Source: Sipunculus nudus (Eukaryota; Annelida; Sipuncula; Golfingiida; Sipunculidae). Taken from it: a stretch of 64,000 nt of DNA. The notes beneath the pieces were generated by a model, which had not been told where the DNA came from, searched no databases, and saw only the letters and a list, made by a program, of their open reading frames with translations. The DNA lies in NCBI GenBank assembly GCA_026874595.1, contig CM049313.1, positions 24,672,008 through 24,736,007 of the forward strand. The letters are read 5' to 3'. Below, in pieces: positions 46,611 through 59,689 of the stretch (positions are counted from its first letter, which is position 1; each line of letters starts with the position of its first letter). A program made the translations under genes and the position numbers.

Positions 46611-49462
46611 TAAATCAGTAAAGGTATTCTTTATTAGAGTGACAAGTACATTTAAATACATATAAATATACATATCTGTGCATCCGGCCCTGTCGACCTA
46701 TTGGTCACTTCATAGCTTGGATCTTTAGCCCTCTTGAAGTAATTGAATCCATTTTTCAAGGCTCCTTATTTTAAGTTAACATATTTCCACCAGATCATAA
46801 CATTAATATTTATAACATGCATCACCTGCATGTGAGATTCCGCGTCATGACGAACGTCATGGCCCATGGGCCACTTGTTCAAATTGTATTCTTATATCTC
46901 ATTCAGGTCGGGTTTTATATATAAATGTATGTATAGCCCGTATTGAATATAGGCGCCATTTATCAAAGACTGCGGAAGAAAAATGCAAATATCAATTTTT
47001 AGTTACATTTTTATCCAAAGTTTCATATCAAATTTCGACAGAAGCAGAATTTAGACAAAACCGCATACACTATAGGCCGTGCTTAGGCCATTTTTAAGTA
47101 ACAGCCTATGGCAATTTAATACAATCGTTAAAGGGTTATTGGCTAGAACCATCTGAGTTAGAAGATGAGAGATTATTACTCGGTTTCATAACTGTCTGAA
47201 CTAATTTGTCATTTCCTGAGGTTTTACTTGCGTTGGCATTGCACAAAGAATAAACTTTATTTTGTTACACTTAGACTTTTACTTACATTGTGAGACTTTT
47301 GTGACAAAGGTCACATCGGAAACATGTCCTTGGTGACTTTTTGTTTATATATATTCTGAATATTTATATTTTAAAAGAATTGATACATGTAATTTTGAAT
47401 AGGAGAAGGATTAGATTATTCTGTTTGGATTTTTGTAGTCTTGAATCTTCGGTAAAATGGCAAATTCACCTAATGTAAATTAGACCACTAGTTCTATTTG
47501 CCAGTTTAATATTATTCTTTTTCTGATAACGTTATGATAAATTAAATCCCAAACGAAAATTTAATTTACAAGATGCGTATCTTGCAATAATGTCTCATTT
47601 TTCTTTAAATAGACGAATTGTCTAAACACAGAAAACACCATTCATGGGAAACACATTTTCAAAATGATCAAGTCGTTTCGTACAGGAGTAAAGCAGATAG
47701 TGTATCCTTTATGACACATTGCCATTTGGATGGACCAAAGCCTTGTTTATACAATCCGACCAGGGCTTGCCTCAATGTAGGCCTTGTGACATATGTTTGG
47801 TGCGTCTAGTGACAATGTCCAAAGTAAACTAGACACTCAATGAGGACAATATTTATCTTATTACGGTTCTATGTGTGAACCCCAATGGTCACTTGATAGC
47901 CTGAGACCCTGCATGGACTGGACGTTGACCTTATGCAGTGACGGGAGAAATAGCAGATCATATGTGAAGGAAGAGTTGTCATTTTTGATAAACAGCGTGA
48001 TACCGACATTTCCTCAGGTGAGTATCAGTCAAGATTTATCTATATCCTTTAAGCTGATACGGGCCACGATAAAGAATGCAAAGACAGCAGTCAATTTACT
48101 ATTAAAAGTAACCCCATGTTGGTCTATATTCTATACGAATAATGGTTAATATCAAGGCTCTATATACCGATAAATGCATTGTTCAGAAATCCTATGAGAA
48201 ATATATTTATAGCTAATTTTAACTTTACCATTACCAAACGATAACTATGTTTGACATAATAAGTACAGGTATTTGTAGATATTTTTAAAGCTGGACCTAT
48301 TTTTGAATATCGGTTAATAAATGTTGCGACAGCTATCACCATTTCCGAAAACGTTAATCATAGTTTTTAGTTATTTTAACTCTCTTAAAATCTACCCGAG
48401 GTGCAGGTTACTCAAATTGCAAAATAGGTCACATAGAACAAATAGAACACATGCCCAGAAACACAGACCCGATATCCCGCTAGTTAGCCGGACCGGTTAT
48501 TTGTAAGTCAAAACGAAATGTAACGACATTGACTCGGGGCATTCCTCACTGTGCCAGTATCCATTTTTCTGGCAATGGATATATGGCTACGATAGTCTTC
48601 ATGTCATAAGAGGTCGATGACGCGGGAACGCTGAGGGGGCAAAATTCGACCATAATTAGATAAGAGTAGTTGTGAGTTGATTATATATTTGTGCAGCCTA
48701 TGCAAAAATTCGATTTTGACTTACAGAAATAAATTTCCTAAATACCGGATTTTGCTGCGTGACGTCTTATATATTGAAGTTGTTATATTGACTGATGCAC
48801 CAGTAATAAAAGAAAACGCAAAATGGGTCAAAATTACAAAGGTTAAATTGACTAAATATGCTGTTACATAAATTTACATGAATCTTAGCGGGTAATACAT
48901 ATTTTTCAAATCAGGAATAAATTTATTAAGGAAATAAAGGAAAATGTTACTTTTTTAATGTGTTACTTTTGAAATTAATGATCTTGTATGAAAAAATAAA
49001 GTAAATAGAGGAATACCAATAATATCGACTTGCGACCTGTGGCATCCGGGTTAAAGTGTATACACAAAATGACAACCCCCATGCGAATAAACCTTTCAGG
49101 GTTCTAAAGTAGTAATGTAATGTGCGGAGAGAGTTTGGTGGAAGTGGACGTGTAACTGCAAACTTCAAAGAGGATTCTTTTCGTGACTCCCCTCATATCA
49201 TCAAATTATATCAGGATACTATTTTTACAATCAGACATTTGTCGTATCATCTGGTTGTGTAGAAAATTAAAAATTTACTTTACAAGTCATCCATTTGTAA
49301 AATATATTGAACAGTTTACTTTAAACTAAGGTCCCTTTTAAATATAAGACACATGTCCGACACTACCTAACCCCGGACTTGCATAAGACGCCCGGATTGA
49401 AATTTACTGACATTCCAACATGTCGCGCTCTCATAACTTTTTTTCTTTTTACACGGTCACAG
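46611..49462. other. No gene recognised upstream of the GMC gene
   Basis: AT-rich. It contains a GGCCCATGGGCC palindrome (about 46862) that also lies near the start of the 59.6-kb satellite element. Just before 49463 a pyrimidine tract ends in cacag, so the GMC coding start may follow a splice acceptor, implying an upstream untranslated exon that was not located. Confidence 0.45.
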
Positions 49463-52400
49463 ATGGCGCTAGTATCGCTCTCGGCGTTGGTGGTGGCCCT
49501 AATGGCGGTGTGGTACGTGTGGCAGTGTGCTCAGCAACCTGCCCTGACACTGAAACAAAAGATGGATGCACAATATGACTTCATAGTCGGTATGTTATTA
49601 CAGATTTGATTTATGGATAAAAATAAAAAATAACCAGCCAAGCTCGATCACATGGAGGTCTTATTCATTGAATGTAAAGCTGAGTGTTTATCTTACAATT
49701 CCATAGAAACGAGGGCGGTCTGATCAGACAAAATATGTTAGGCCTACTGGTGAAATCTTAAGCTAAAATTAAGTATATAGGAATTAACTTTTTGACTTAA
49801 TATAATTGAATATATAATAAAAGTGAGATAGGGAGAAGGATTTCTCTCAATTTTGTCAAGTACTATATATCTTCAGATTATTAATGACATTTTAGTCGGT
49901 GGTGGTTCGGCTGGTGCGGTCGTGGCTTCCCGCCTCTCGGAAAACCCGGATGTTAATGTTTTGCTGCTAGAGGCAGGTCCAGTAGACGACAGAGAAAACA
50001 TCCACACGCCATTCCTTCTCGCCAGTACATGGAATACAGATATTGATTGGAAATTTAGGTCGGTTCCACAAAACTACTGCTGCGCAGGACTCGAAAACCG
50101 GGTAAGCTTAATGGCATCAATGATATTGAAAGTAGCTATTCGTGCAAACATGACAGCACCCGAAACAAATCGAGAGGAGACATAATGACAATGGTCCAGA
50201 AATCATTTCAATTTTGACAATTACTATATTCCTTTCTCCCTAGCTCATCATTTTTTTTTTATTCCTGACTGTCATATAGATTGATTTCATGCCTGATCTG
50301 GAAAGATTTCTGTAGTTTTACACAACAGCAATTCTGAGTGGATCCTGTTGTGTTATTGCCTCCGCCAAAATGGTATGCTTCCATCTCCATCTCATGTGTG
50401 TTTGTGTGTTTGTATGTTTGCTTTCAGCATGACTTACGCAATTCTGAACGGAATCTCATGAAATTTTCGGGGCATTCCGGGAATTGGACAATGAAGAAGA
50501 TTATATTAGATTCGATTAGATTTTGCCGTTGATCCGGCATATGGTCAGATTTCAGGAACATCACCAAGGAGTATTCACAAATGTACAGTAACTTACATAC
50601 GAATGAACCTGAGAATATGGGCCGAATACGTGAATGCAAATAATGCCAGTCACCTGTGACTCAGGGGTAGATCACAGTACTCCAAGCCGAGTGATCATGA
50701 ATTCGAATCTCAGCCAAGGCTATGAGATTTTTCACGGTCATCCAGCTTGGTGGTGAGTGCTCTGCAGGCTGAATGGGAAGACTGTGCCCAAAGGCCGTGT
50801 TTTATCACAAATGAGTGCACCTTTCAGGGCTTCCTCGGTGATTTGGTCCAGCAATAGGAACGATTAAGCGCCCTGGGCTCCCAGTGCTGTTGTAACGGAG
50901 CCTGGATAACGGCAGGACATGAAATAAGAGGAAGCGTGTGAAACTGTCCTGTCACCTGAATGGAAATCTGCAGATGTACATATACGTAGTTAAGTAAGCA
51001 TTACAACAATAAAAATAAAATAAAACAAATGACCCATTGGTCATGACGCTCTGCCGACTAGCATGTTGACAACATGTCCATGCACAGGCAACTAATTAAG
51101 ATAATGTAGGTAACGTCATATGTTATGCATATTAGCTGAAGTTCATCAAGACCCAAAGCACACCAAATTTGATGACAAACCATCCAGCCGTTCCTGAGGA
51201 ATCTGGCAATTTGTGTGAATTTTGCATTATTTCTGGGGTGCTCAAACATGACCTGTAAATCAAATAATATAGGTCACAGTGACATTATTTCAGATTTCTG
51301 AGGAGAACTTTAGAGGAACTCTCAGGATGTCAAGTAAGAAGATTCTAGGTCCAGAGGTTATGATTTCTGCCCTGCTGTTGTGTCATATTTTCCATTATTC
51401 TTGGGGGAGGGGATATATATATGTCCCTATAGCTTGGAGAATATGGGAAACAGAGACCTAATTTCAGGTTTCCAAGGAGGCTTTTCATGGGCCTGCCTGC
51501 ATGTCAAGAAACAAGATTCTAGGTCCGGTTATTACGATTTGTGCCCTGTTAACAGATGACTACATCTTTAAACAGAGAAAAAAATAAGCAAAACATTGAA
51601 AAAATACAGATTGCGCCACCAGTCTGCAGAAACTAATGAAACACCCCATGATCATTAGCCATGCAAAGAATCATGGTGATCTATTCATTAGTTGTTCAGA
51701 TACTTGGGCTTTTGTATCAAATTTTCCATTAGTCTGGGGGGGGGGGGGATTTCGAAACCACATAGCTCAGAGGTTATGGGTAACAGAGACCTAATTTTAG
51801 GTTTCCATGGAGACTTTTCATGGGCCTCCCTGCCTAATGAAATATAAGATTATGGGTCCAGTCATTACGATTTGTGCCCTGTTAACAGATGATCGCATCT
51901 TTAAAGGAAACCGAACAGTTTATAAATTGCTTTGACTGAGCATGTATATACGGCCGAAACGCTGTCTAACCTGAGGAAGAATGTGAACTGCAGATAGGTT
52001 TAAATTAATTTGTTTTTTTTTTAAAAGAAGACAGTCACATAATAATTTACAACCAACACATCCATACTCTTCATCCATACAATCATACTCTTACTTTGAT
52101 TCTGTGGTCTCCTTGTGTTTTGAATTGTCTCATTCCTTCGGCCGCTTTGCTAGCGCGATAAATGCGTTATTTTTTCAACCCATTCCAGATTTATTTGTCT
52201 CCGCCAGGAAGGTATGCGTTCATCCCCGTTCGTGCTTGTGTGTGTCTGTGTGTCTTGTCCACAAAAATATAATCTCAGTCAATGATGAACTGAATCTCAT
52301 GACATTTACAGGGTATTTCGTGAATGAGCCAACGAAGGATCGGGCAACATGATCCGGATTCAGAAATGTCGTAAAGGAATATACACTGAAGTACAGTCAC

Positions 52401-53611
52401 TTATGAACGAAAGAACTTTGGCATATGGGCCGAATGAGTAAATGCAAACACAATTTTGAGAGCATCCCACGATAGGGACCCCCATATATTATGGAGGCTT
52501 TATTCCCTAGAATTCAGATTTATAACTGAACCTGTAATAACAAGAATATTTTTAATACCTCGCAAATAATCATTGAAATCTTTGCATTTTGAACGTAAAT
52601 ACATGATATAACTGCTGGAGGATTTTTTTAAAATACAGGAATGACTACTGATAGTCATATTCTGTTGATGCTCAGCCTGGTCTTTTAATATAAACCTTCC
52701 TTCCAGCAAATACCTCTGCCCCGCGGCAAGGTCCTCGGAGGATCAAGTTCCATAAACGCCATGATGTACGTGCGCGGCAGCGGTTACGCCTTTGACATGT
52801 GGGAGGCTGCCGGCTGTACGGACTGGGGGTACGACGATGTACTGCCGTACTTTATCAAAGCAGAGAACAACCAGAACCCGGAATATGCAGCAAACGGTTT
52901 GTTGTTCCACTTGTTTTAGTTTTGTTCGTTTCAGTCATCATTTACTGAACAAAAAAGCAGTCCGTTATTTAATGGCAAAATGTTAAAACATCAGAGGTTC
53001 ACTCCATGCACAGTCTGAACGACAAGAGGTGATTTCTTATTAATTCTGTGTCTGTACATAGAGTTAAGGTATATGACTGATACAGGATTCTATACAGTAT
53101 TTTGTTCCTTCAACTCCTTGTTCAGGCTACCACGGTACCAGAGGGCCCCTTAAGGTGTCTGACTCCTATGTAACCAAGCTAGCTGACGTGCTGAGTGGGG
53201 CGGCACGGGAACTGGGCATCCTAACGCTGGACGCAAATGGACCCTCACAGTTTGGTGAGTATACCCGTCAGTCAGCTGTATTGTGACATATTACAGAAGT
53301 ATTTAAAGTGAATTGCCATCCCGCAGTTTCAACACTCGTTTAAAGGCCTGGTAGCTGCGATTAACGTACCTGCGTTTTTAAAATGTGAATCGTATAAACT
53401 TTTATTTTATAAAATATCTTTAAAATATGTTATTACACCTTTGTAATGGATTCCAATGCTAGTGCGGCTCGAACAGTTATCTAGTGGAATGAATTTTAAT
53501 ACATAATGTTCTATGTTTGTCATATATTTACAATAATAGAATGAGGGTTCAGCCCCTTTTTGGGACATTACTGACGAAATAATTGTACAGACGGTGCCTG
53601 ATAGTGAGAGG

Positions 53612-53649
<38 letters not shown>

Positions 53650-54147
53650 ACGTGAATTTTCCCTTATTTTTAATTAGGATTCACGTATAACCAGGCCACA
53701 GGATACAGAGGGCGGCGGATGTCAACCAGTCAGGCATATCTCCGTGCTGCGTCTAACAGAGAAAACCTTCACGTCATCGTTGGGGCGCATGTCACAAAGG
53801 TGCGGGGCTTGTTATAATAAAGGACAACTGCTCTTCATGAGACGGCTTTTTCATAACAAGTGATCATACCTTTTCCATTTAAACTTGTTTAAAAAGTAAA
53901 AAATATAACAACAAAACTCTTTCTCTTGACCAGGATTCTTACTTATGCTTCGCTAAAACTCAGGCTGGTTTTAGAGTTGACGGATAATATTATTCTGTCG
54001 AGACTGTCGAGCGTCGACTGTGCAGTGAGGGAGGAAGAAAATAAGTCGATAATGATTCTTTGTTTGCTCAGTATAAGAATTAAGAACATTTTTTTCTGAC
54101 AGTGTTGACATCAATAAAAATTGTTATACAGATCAACAGATCAAACA

Positions 54148-54209
<62 letters not shown>

Positions 54210-56898
54210 CAATGTGTAATTCGATAGATCGTTTTCGATGAGAAAACAGCGGTTGGGGTAGAATTTTTGCGTGATGATCGCACCGAGATTGCCAAGGCTA
54301 GAAGGGAGATAATTCTATCAGCCGGGGCCATCGGGTCACCACATATTCTCCTGCTGTCGGGCGTGGGACCAAAGACTCAATTGGACCAGTTTAAGGTGAG
54401 TTCATAGTCTGTTGAAGAAGGGTTTGATTTGTGGTAGATAACCTCGTGTTACTGAATGAACTATAATCTAAACAACAATAAGTGAACATGGTTTCCGAAG
54501 GGAATTGCTCTGAGTAAATATCACCATTAGTACCATTGTTATGAAGGGTAGCCCATTCAGGTTTTTAAACATGTTCTACCATGTGGCTCTCATAAATATA
54601 TAGTACATTGCAAAACATATACAATGAACATAACACCTGACTCGTCCATAGCATAGGTATATGTAATGTAATTAGCTAGGCTTTTCTAAGCTAAAATGAA
54701 AGCAGGGAAAAGACTGGATATGTATAATGCTACTGGTAAATAAACATCTAGAAGTAAATTCGTAAAAAAGACAGCTTCTTAGTATTCCAAATTACATTTT
54801 AACATTTTTCAGTTCCATATAAATTACATATAATATAAACCAGATATAATGGATAGAATTATACATTTAGAAAATATTCACATGACTAGTCTTGTCACAA
54901 CCACATATATTTACATTGGTGTTAGCATGAGTGTGTACAGCAAGGTTTGTAGAGTAGTAGCCTTTACGCTAAATACCTAACTTAGAGCTTAGTGTCACAG
55001 ATCGTTATTTTCCTTTGTAACAGACATGAGCATACCATGAACATCGTATACTGAATGAGTCGCAAATATTAACCTGTGAAAATAGCAAATAGAATCAAGC
55101 ACTAGTATTTGTGTTAAACACCAGTTGATGTATTCTAACCATAGAAGACGCGGCACACTTCACGATGGAATGACCAGTACGTATAAATAACTAAACAGTT
55201 CCACGCACCATTTAAAGTAGCGGCCAGTTTACCCTTCATTGGCCTTCAAATTGTGTTTATATTCTAGTGGGGGCAAGATTGCCTTCCATACACAAACGGT
55301 TTGCTAAACAACAGTGACATCTGTCGGGAAAAGGCAAGGTTACTTTGTTATTATTATTAATAATATTATTATTATTATTATTATAATTAATTTTATACAG
55401 CGCTCGACTGGTACATATAATGTTGTTTCCAATATATACATTTTGTGGCGCCTTACAACAGCTTCTACGGGTAATTAAATGTATAAGCAATGAAGTGTAT
55501 CCAATTATAATTTTTCTATTCATTACATTAAACTAGCTTAATACCTCAGTATGTAAATGTGTTTTAAGGGTTCTTAAATTTCTGAGTATTCTTGATCTGC
55601 CTGGTCACTTTTGGAAGATTATTCCAATTTTCCGGGCAAATACTGTGGTTGCCTTTTTGTTTGCGAGGGGTTTAATTTCCCGATATTCGCGAATGGGAAA
55701 TAATTGCGAAAATGCAACCCTCGGGAATAATCGGCCGATTGAGAATGTCCTTCTTATTTAGTGTAATCAATACTTGTATGGTAATAGTTAAGAACAGAGA
55801 GAATTTTTTTTAATAAATTACATCCTTGCAGGTATAGGGAAATGCAAGCCTTAAATTTGAACTAAACCACCTATGCTGTGTGTGCGGGCCCATCATTATA
55901 TAAGAAACTGTCACAAACTCATGACTTATTCTCATTTTATAATACACACAGGTATATGGCATTGCCAAAGATTTGATAAAGGTTCTTGTGAGATCGCGAA
56001 AATGAAACCCTCGCAAAACATTAAAAATGGAAAAATCGCGAAATTTCAGCCTCGCGAATATGAAGCCAACCACAGTATCCTGGAGCTACAATTTGTAAAG
56101 GTCTCAGCTCTTGTCTTTGGAACATATAAAACAATACCATCTGTGTTTGTCCTCAATAACTGATAAGATTTTCATTTCACTTGCAAAATATTTTCCAAGT
56201 ATACTGGTGCTTGTTTGTGTGGGCAATTATGTACAAGGGTGAGAATTTTAAACAATACTCCATACTGAACAGGAAGCAAAGGCAAGGCTTTCGGTACCTC
56301 TCTACTGCTAACATCCTTTTTACAATTCATTGTTTTGCTGCTGCGTTCTGTATTCTCTGCCATTTATTAATATCTACATTGGGTAGACCCTTGAAGATAC
56401 CGTTGCAGAAGTCTAGATTAGAAAGAACTAAACCATACACTTACTGCTTGCATGCCTCGACTGTTCATGAACTACGCAGAAGTCTTATATTATGTAAATG
56501 ATAGGATGCCTTTAGACACTTAAGTATAGTATGTTTCCGTACCGTGATCATCTGCATACCCAGAAAATCTTCCCATATTAAAGTCCACAAAATCGTTAAC
56601 TGCTGAAATGTGTGAAGTAAAGGTAGGGCCCTTGGTGACTTCCTTGAGGTACTCCAAATGAAACAACTAGGACTGATGAATATTCATTACCAACTTTCAC
56701 TTTCATTCACGGTAATTTTGCTCATGCTTACTTGTCACACGTAGATCCCTGTTGTGGCGGATTTGCCAGGAGGAGAGAATTTCCAGGATCATCCCTACAC
56801 CGCCGATACTTTGTTCACTCTGGAGAAGCCATTGTCTGTCACGGAACAAAAGATGGCGTCTAAACTCAACCAGTTGGAGTATCTGTTATTCGGCACCG
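49463..56898 (+). CDS. GMC FAD-dependent oxidoreductase (choline/glucose dehydrogenase-like), 3' incomplete
   Basis: Seven coding exons with consistent phases: 49463-49589, 49896-50101, 52707-52896, 53126-53254, 53678-53799, 54228-54395 and 56745-56898, about 365 residues in all. The protein starts with a hydrophobic segment (residues about 2-20, signal peptide or anchor). The FAD-binding motif ([15 protein letters not shown]) follows across the exon 1/2 join, with the ribose-binding Glu in LLLEAGP. GMC signature 1 ([20 protein letters not shown]) is in exon 3, and signature 2 ([16 protein letters not shown]) is in exon 6. Family members are usually 550-620 residues; the C-terminal half of the substrate domain with the catalytic His lies beyond the window. 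The enzymes oxidise alcohols such as choline or glucose using FAD; the substrate here cannot be told. The start is the Met before the hydrophobic segment, directly after an acceptor-like cag. Confidence 0.92.
50648..50998 (+). repeat. tRNA-derived SINE family 2 in GMC intron 2
   Basis: tRNA-like head with caggggtagatc (A-box-like) and gaattcgaatctc (B-box-like), then a body ending tggaaatctgcagatgtaca and an A-rich tail with aataaaataaaa. Counterpart of 32745-33092. Confidence 0.75.
51240..51900 (+). repeat. 155-bp satellite-like block 3 (in GMC intron 2)
   Basis: Diverged monomers at about 51260-51560 and 51740-51900, with aagattctaggtcc and atttgtgccctgttaacagat endings. The AGGTCA palindrome near 51272 is imperfect. 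Confidence 0.65.
53255..53677 (+). other. GMC intron 4 with CT microsatellite near the acceptor
   Basis: A (CT)n run (about 53617-53646) lies some 30 nt upstream of the exon 5 acceptor and could act as its pyrimidine tract. Confidence 0.7.
53800..54227 (+). other. GMC intron 5 with (TA)n near the acceptor
   Basis: A TA run of about 54 bp (54151-54204) ends 23 nt before the exon 6 acceptor (gatag), leaving almost no pyrimidine tract. Confidence 0.7.
55330..55640 (-). mobile_element. LINE-like 3' end with ATT tail
   Basis: Read on the minus strand, a segment with attattccaattttc-like complement leads to gagcgctgtataaaatt and an (ATT)n tail, the usual look of a non-LTR retrotransposon 3' end. 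The minus-strand upstream part probably continues past the MITE (56076 onward). No reverse transcriptase frame was seen. Confidence 0.4.
55643..56075. mobile_element. MITE with TA target site (Tc1/mariner-like)
   Basis: 433 bp flanked by TA (55641-55642 and 56076-56077). The ends are inverted CTGTGGTTG sequences, and subterminal regions on both sides are rich in gcgaggg/cgcgaa motifs. No transposase. It seems to interrupt the LINE-like sequence. Confidence 0.6.
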
Positions 56899-57084
56899 GT
56901 ATATACTTTATTTTATATTTCCCATGTCTGTTATGGATTAGTAATTTACACAATTAATGTTATGGATTGACGTATAATATACAATTTATATGCATTGTTA
57001 GCTAAGCTGACTGAAAATCATCTGAGCCGTAAATATGGGTTGGGTCTTTGTCCGTTGTATGTCTATCCGTCTAGAAACAGGGCA
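56899..57084 (+). other. GMC intron 7, first part
   Basis: Starts with donor gtatat after exon 7. No further GMC exon was found between here and 64000, so this intron is at least 7.1 kb or the gene is interrupted. Confidence 0.5.
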
Positions 57085-57284
57085 TCAGAAGCGGATCCAG
57101 GGGGGGGTCCAGGGGGTCTGGACCCCCCCTTTTTCACCCGAAGCAACCTTTTTTTAAGGGGTTTTGGACGTAATTTTGCGGCCTGGACCCCCCCTTTTCC
57201 AAACCTGATGACCTTTTTTTAGGAATTTCATTAGTCCTCCTGGGTTGGACCCCCCCCTTTTTCTAAATCCTGGATCCGCCCCTG
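57085..57284. mobile_element. MITE with CAGAAGCGGATCC / GGATCCGCCCCTG ends
   Basis: About 200 bp with inverted ends, several ggacccccc/ggggggtcc blocks, and T-rich spacers. GGCAT occurs on both flanks as a possible partial target-site duplication. A diverged relative lies at 42816-43000. Confidence 0.6.
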
Positions 57285-58339
57285 GGCATTATCATCTAAG
57301 CTGTATGTGGCGACCCCTGCGCTGGACTACGTAATGCAGATCCACTGTATTTCCTAGAACTAAACTATCATGAAGAGTTCTGCGCAGGGTGAATGTAAGA
57401 ACCTTTTCAATGAGTTCTTATTGAGAATGACAGATTATAGTAATCATTCTGATACTTAGCAGGCCGCATGACGTAACCACTATACCCAGGATGTTCAAAT
57501 TTAGTATTAGGGTAAACTCACTTTGTAAGTCCTGCTGGGTCACTTATGAACATTTATGTGCTACTAGCTGCTCCCGTGGAAAATCCACGGCTCTATCTGA
57601 TGCATATTTTTTATTTAATGCGCCGATAGGAACTAAAAGACACATACTTTAATCCTAAGGTTTTTGCAGTAACATTTGTCATGTGTTTCACTTAAAATGA
57701 TATAAAGATTACTTCTGCTAGAATTCTCCAGGAACACCCTCCCCCAAAATATCAAAATAGAAAGAAAAATTATTCTATTTCAGAAATCACACACACACAC
57801 ACAAACACAAAATTTGGAAAGAGACATGAGGCATATACAGGGTGTGCGAATTTTTCAGTGAATAAAATTTTTTTTCCGATAAACAACATAGGTCCGACAG
57901 ATTCATTGCTTGGGAAATATAATAGATATAACGATTGTATAAAGAAGCATTCTACCGTGAAATTATATGAGAGATGCATTTTAGTAGTTGATGTTCAGGC
58001 GACATCGTGAAACACGATGTTTCTTCAGTGAAGTCAGTTGAAGGTATAGTCTAAGGCATGTTAACAGACACATGCGTTATTTGTATACACATGCATATGT
58101 CGTTGAATTCGCTTGTACGCGAAACGTATAGCTGCCAGTGTGAAAAAGATAGGCCAGGAAAAATATATTCCAACAATATTAAATTTTTGGTACAAGTACT
58201 GTAAATTGTCATCGAACAAGAAGGTCTGACAACTCTCCCAGATAAAAAGAAAGCAGGTTGACATATTTCGATGTAAGCATTTAGCTAAGAAACCACTTTA
58301 GCCTTGGTTCGTTGCATTGTCTTTCAGCAAATTAACGCA
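57285..58339 (+). other. No gene recognised
   Basis: AT-rich sequence, probably within GMC intron 7. A repeat starting tactagctg with a short hairpin (ccgtggaaaatccacgg) lies near 57561-57590. Confidence 0.45.
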
Positions 58340-59340
58340 AAATGTAATATACAGATTTTGCTGAAAATCTGAAGAGGGGTAGAGTAAAACTGCATCCGTA
58401 ATCCATTATATTTTTCGAGGTAATCGGAATAACCATAATATATTTTTTCTTAAGTGCCATAATCACAATTCCACAAAGGAATAATTATAAGGGGCTATTC
58501 CTTTGTCCCTGAGTAGAAGCCGCCCATTCGTATGCAGTTCTTCTGCCACTCGCCTTGTGAACCCGCGTTTCTGAACCATGACAATGTTTTACATGAAACG
58601 TGTACGTATGAACGAACGATTGATTAGTAGATTCCGGCGGGGGTTTCAAAGTCTGCAAGAAACTTTAGGACCATTTGAAGTGTGCGCAATCCCCCCCCCC
58701 CCCCCCCCCCCCCGGGGCTTCATTTTGAAAAACTTTTTTTCAAACAACCCATAAACTATTACTTCTGAATGTATTAAAATCAACATACCTGTAAACCTAT
58801 AAAACTGGGATCGTGTAAAGGGTCTCAGCTCTTTGTGTCCACTCAACGGAAAATTGCTCCCTATTAAAAGATTCATGTGGACATGTGTTCCGCGCTTGAA
58901 TTTAAAATCTTTACTTCCTTTTGACAGATTAAAATTCCTTTACAGGAGATATAATGGAAATGGGGTTCAGTGGGGATTACAGGTCGCCTCCTGAAAATGC
59001 CTGACAGACGAAATATGTTTTGCTGAACAATGGAAGAGGGTTAGGGTACAGACTTATCAATAGTCCATTTCATTTTGGAGGTAATAAGAATAACCACCAT
59101 ATATATTTTCTTATAAACCATTATGACAGAGGACCATTCCTTTATCCCCGTGTGGTTGCCATCCATTCGTATTTAATTGTTCTGCCACTCGCAAGGTGAT
59201 CTCGTGTTACTGAAGCATGACAGAGTTCACACACGACACGCATACACGTGAACACATGACTGATATAAAAGGAGATTCTGGTAGGGTCTGTACGTCCTGA
59301 ATACAGATTCTAGTTTCTTATCAATTTAAAGATGTACTGG
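58340..59340 (+). repeat. Diverged direct duplication (58360-58650 and 59020-59290)
   Basis: Two copies about 660 bp apart share an ordered series of segments (gaggggtagag/gagggttaggg, ttctgccactcgc, ggaataaccat/agaataaccac). A long C run (about 58690-58713) separates them. A third related piece lies at about 61530-61640. Confidence 0.65.
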
Positions 59341-59689
59341 TGATATTTTTTTCATGTTTCACCGTCCCTACAAACAACGGATCTTAACAAATATATGTGA
59401 AACCCCAACCCCCACCCAACCCGAATGATAATTAGGGTTCGGGGCTTCTATTTGGAAAAAAAAATAATAAAACACGACTTGGACGAACTATTGAAACCAT
59501 GGTTATCATGGAAAGATATCTGTGAATGAATATAATCAACATACCTGTAATCCATAACAAGTGGCCCATGGGCCATGACGCTCAGCTAATTTAGACTGGG
59601 TGTTCATTTTTTTTAATGTTATATATTGTCTGTGAGAATAGCCTATGGCTAAAGTTACAGTGTTGAAAAAATGGACAGAAAATAAAAAT
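59341..59689 (+). other. No gene recognised; 5' part of the satellite-bearing element
   Basis: Contains aagtggcccatgggccatga (about 59560), which recurs in diverged or inverted form near 51028 and 46862. It may mark the start of the mobile element that carries the satellite. Confidence 0.4.

Larger units (their letters stand above)
50102..52706 (+). other. GMC intron 2, repeat-filled
   Basis: A 2.6-kb intron (gtaagc...ttccag) that holds two diverged copies of one repeat family (50340-50645 and 52190-52450), a SINE family 2 copy (50648-50998), and satellite-like monomers (51240-51900). Confidence 0.7.
54396..56744 (+). other. GMC intron 6, repeat-filled
   Basis: A 2.35-kb intron. It holds a LINE-like 3' tail on the minus strand (gcgctgtataaaatt followed by ATT repeats, about 55330-55410) and a MITE with TA flanks (55643-56075). 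The rest is unassigned. Confidence 0.6.
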
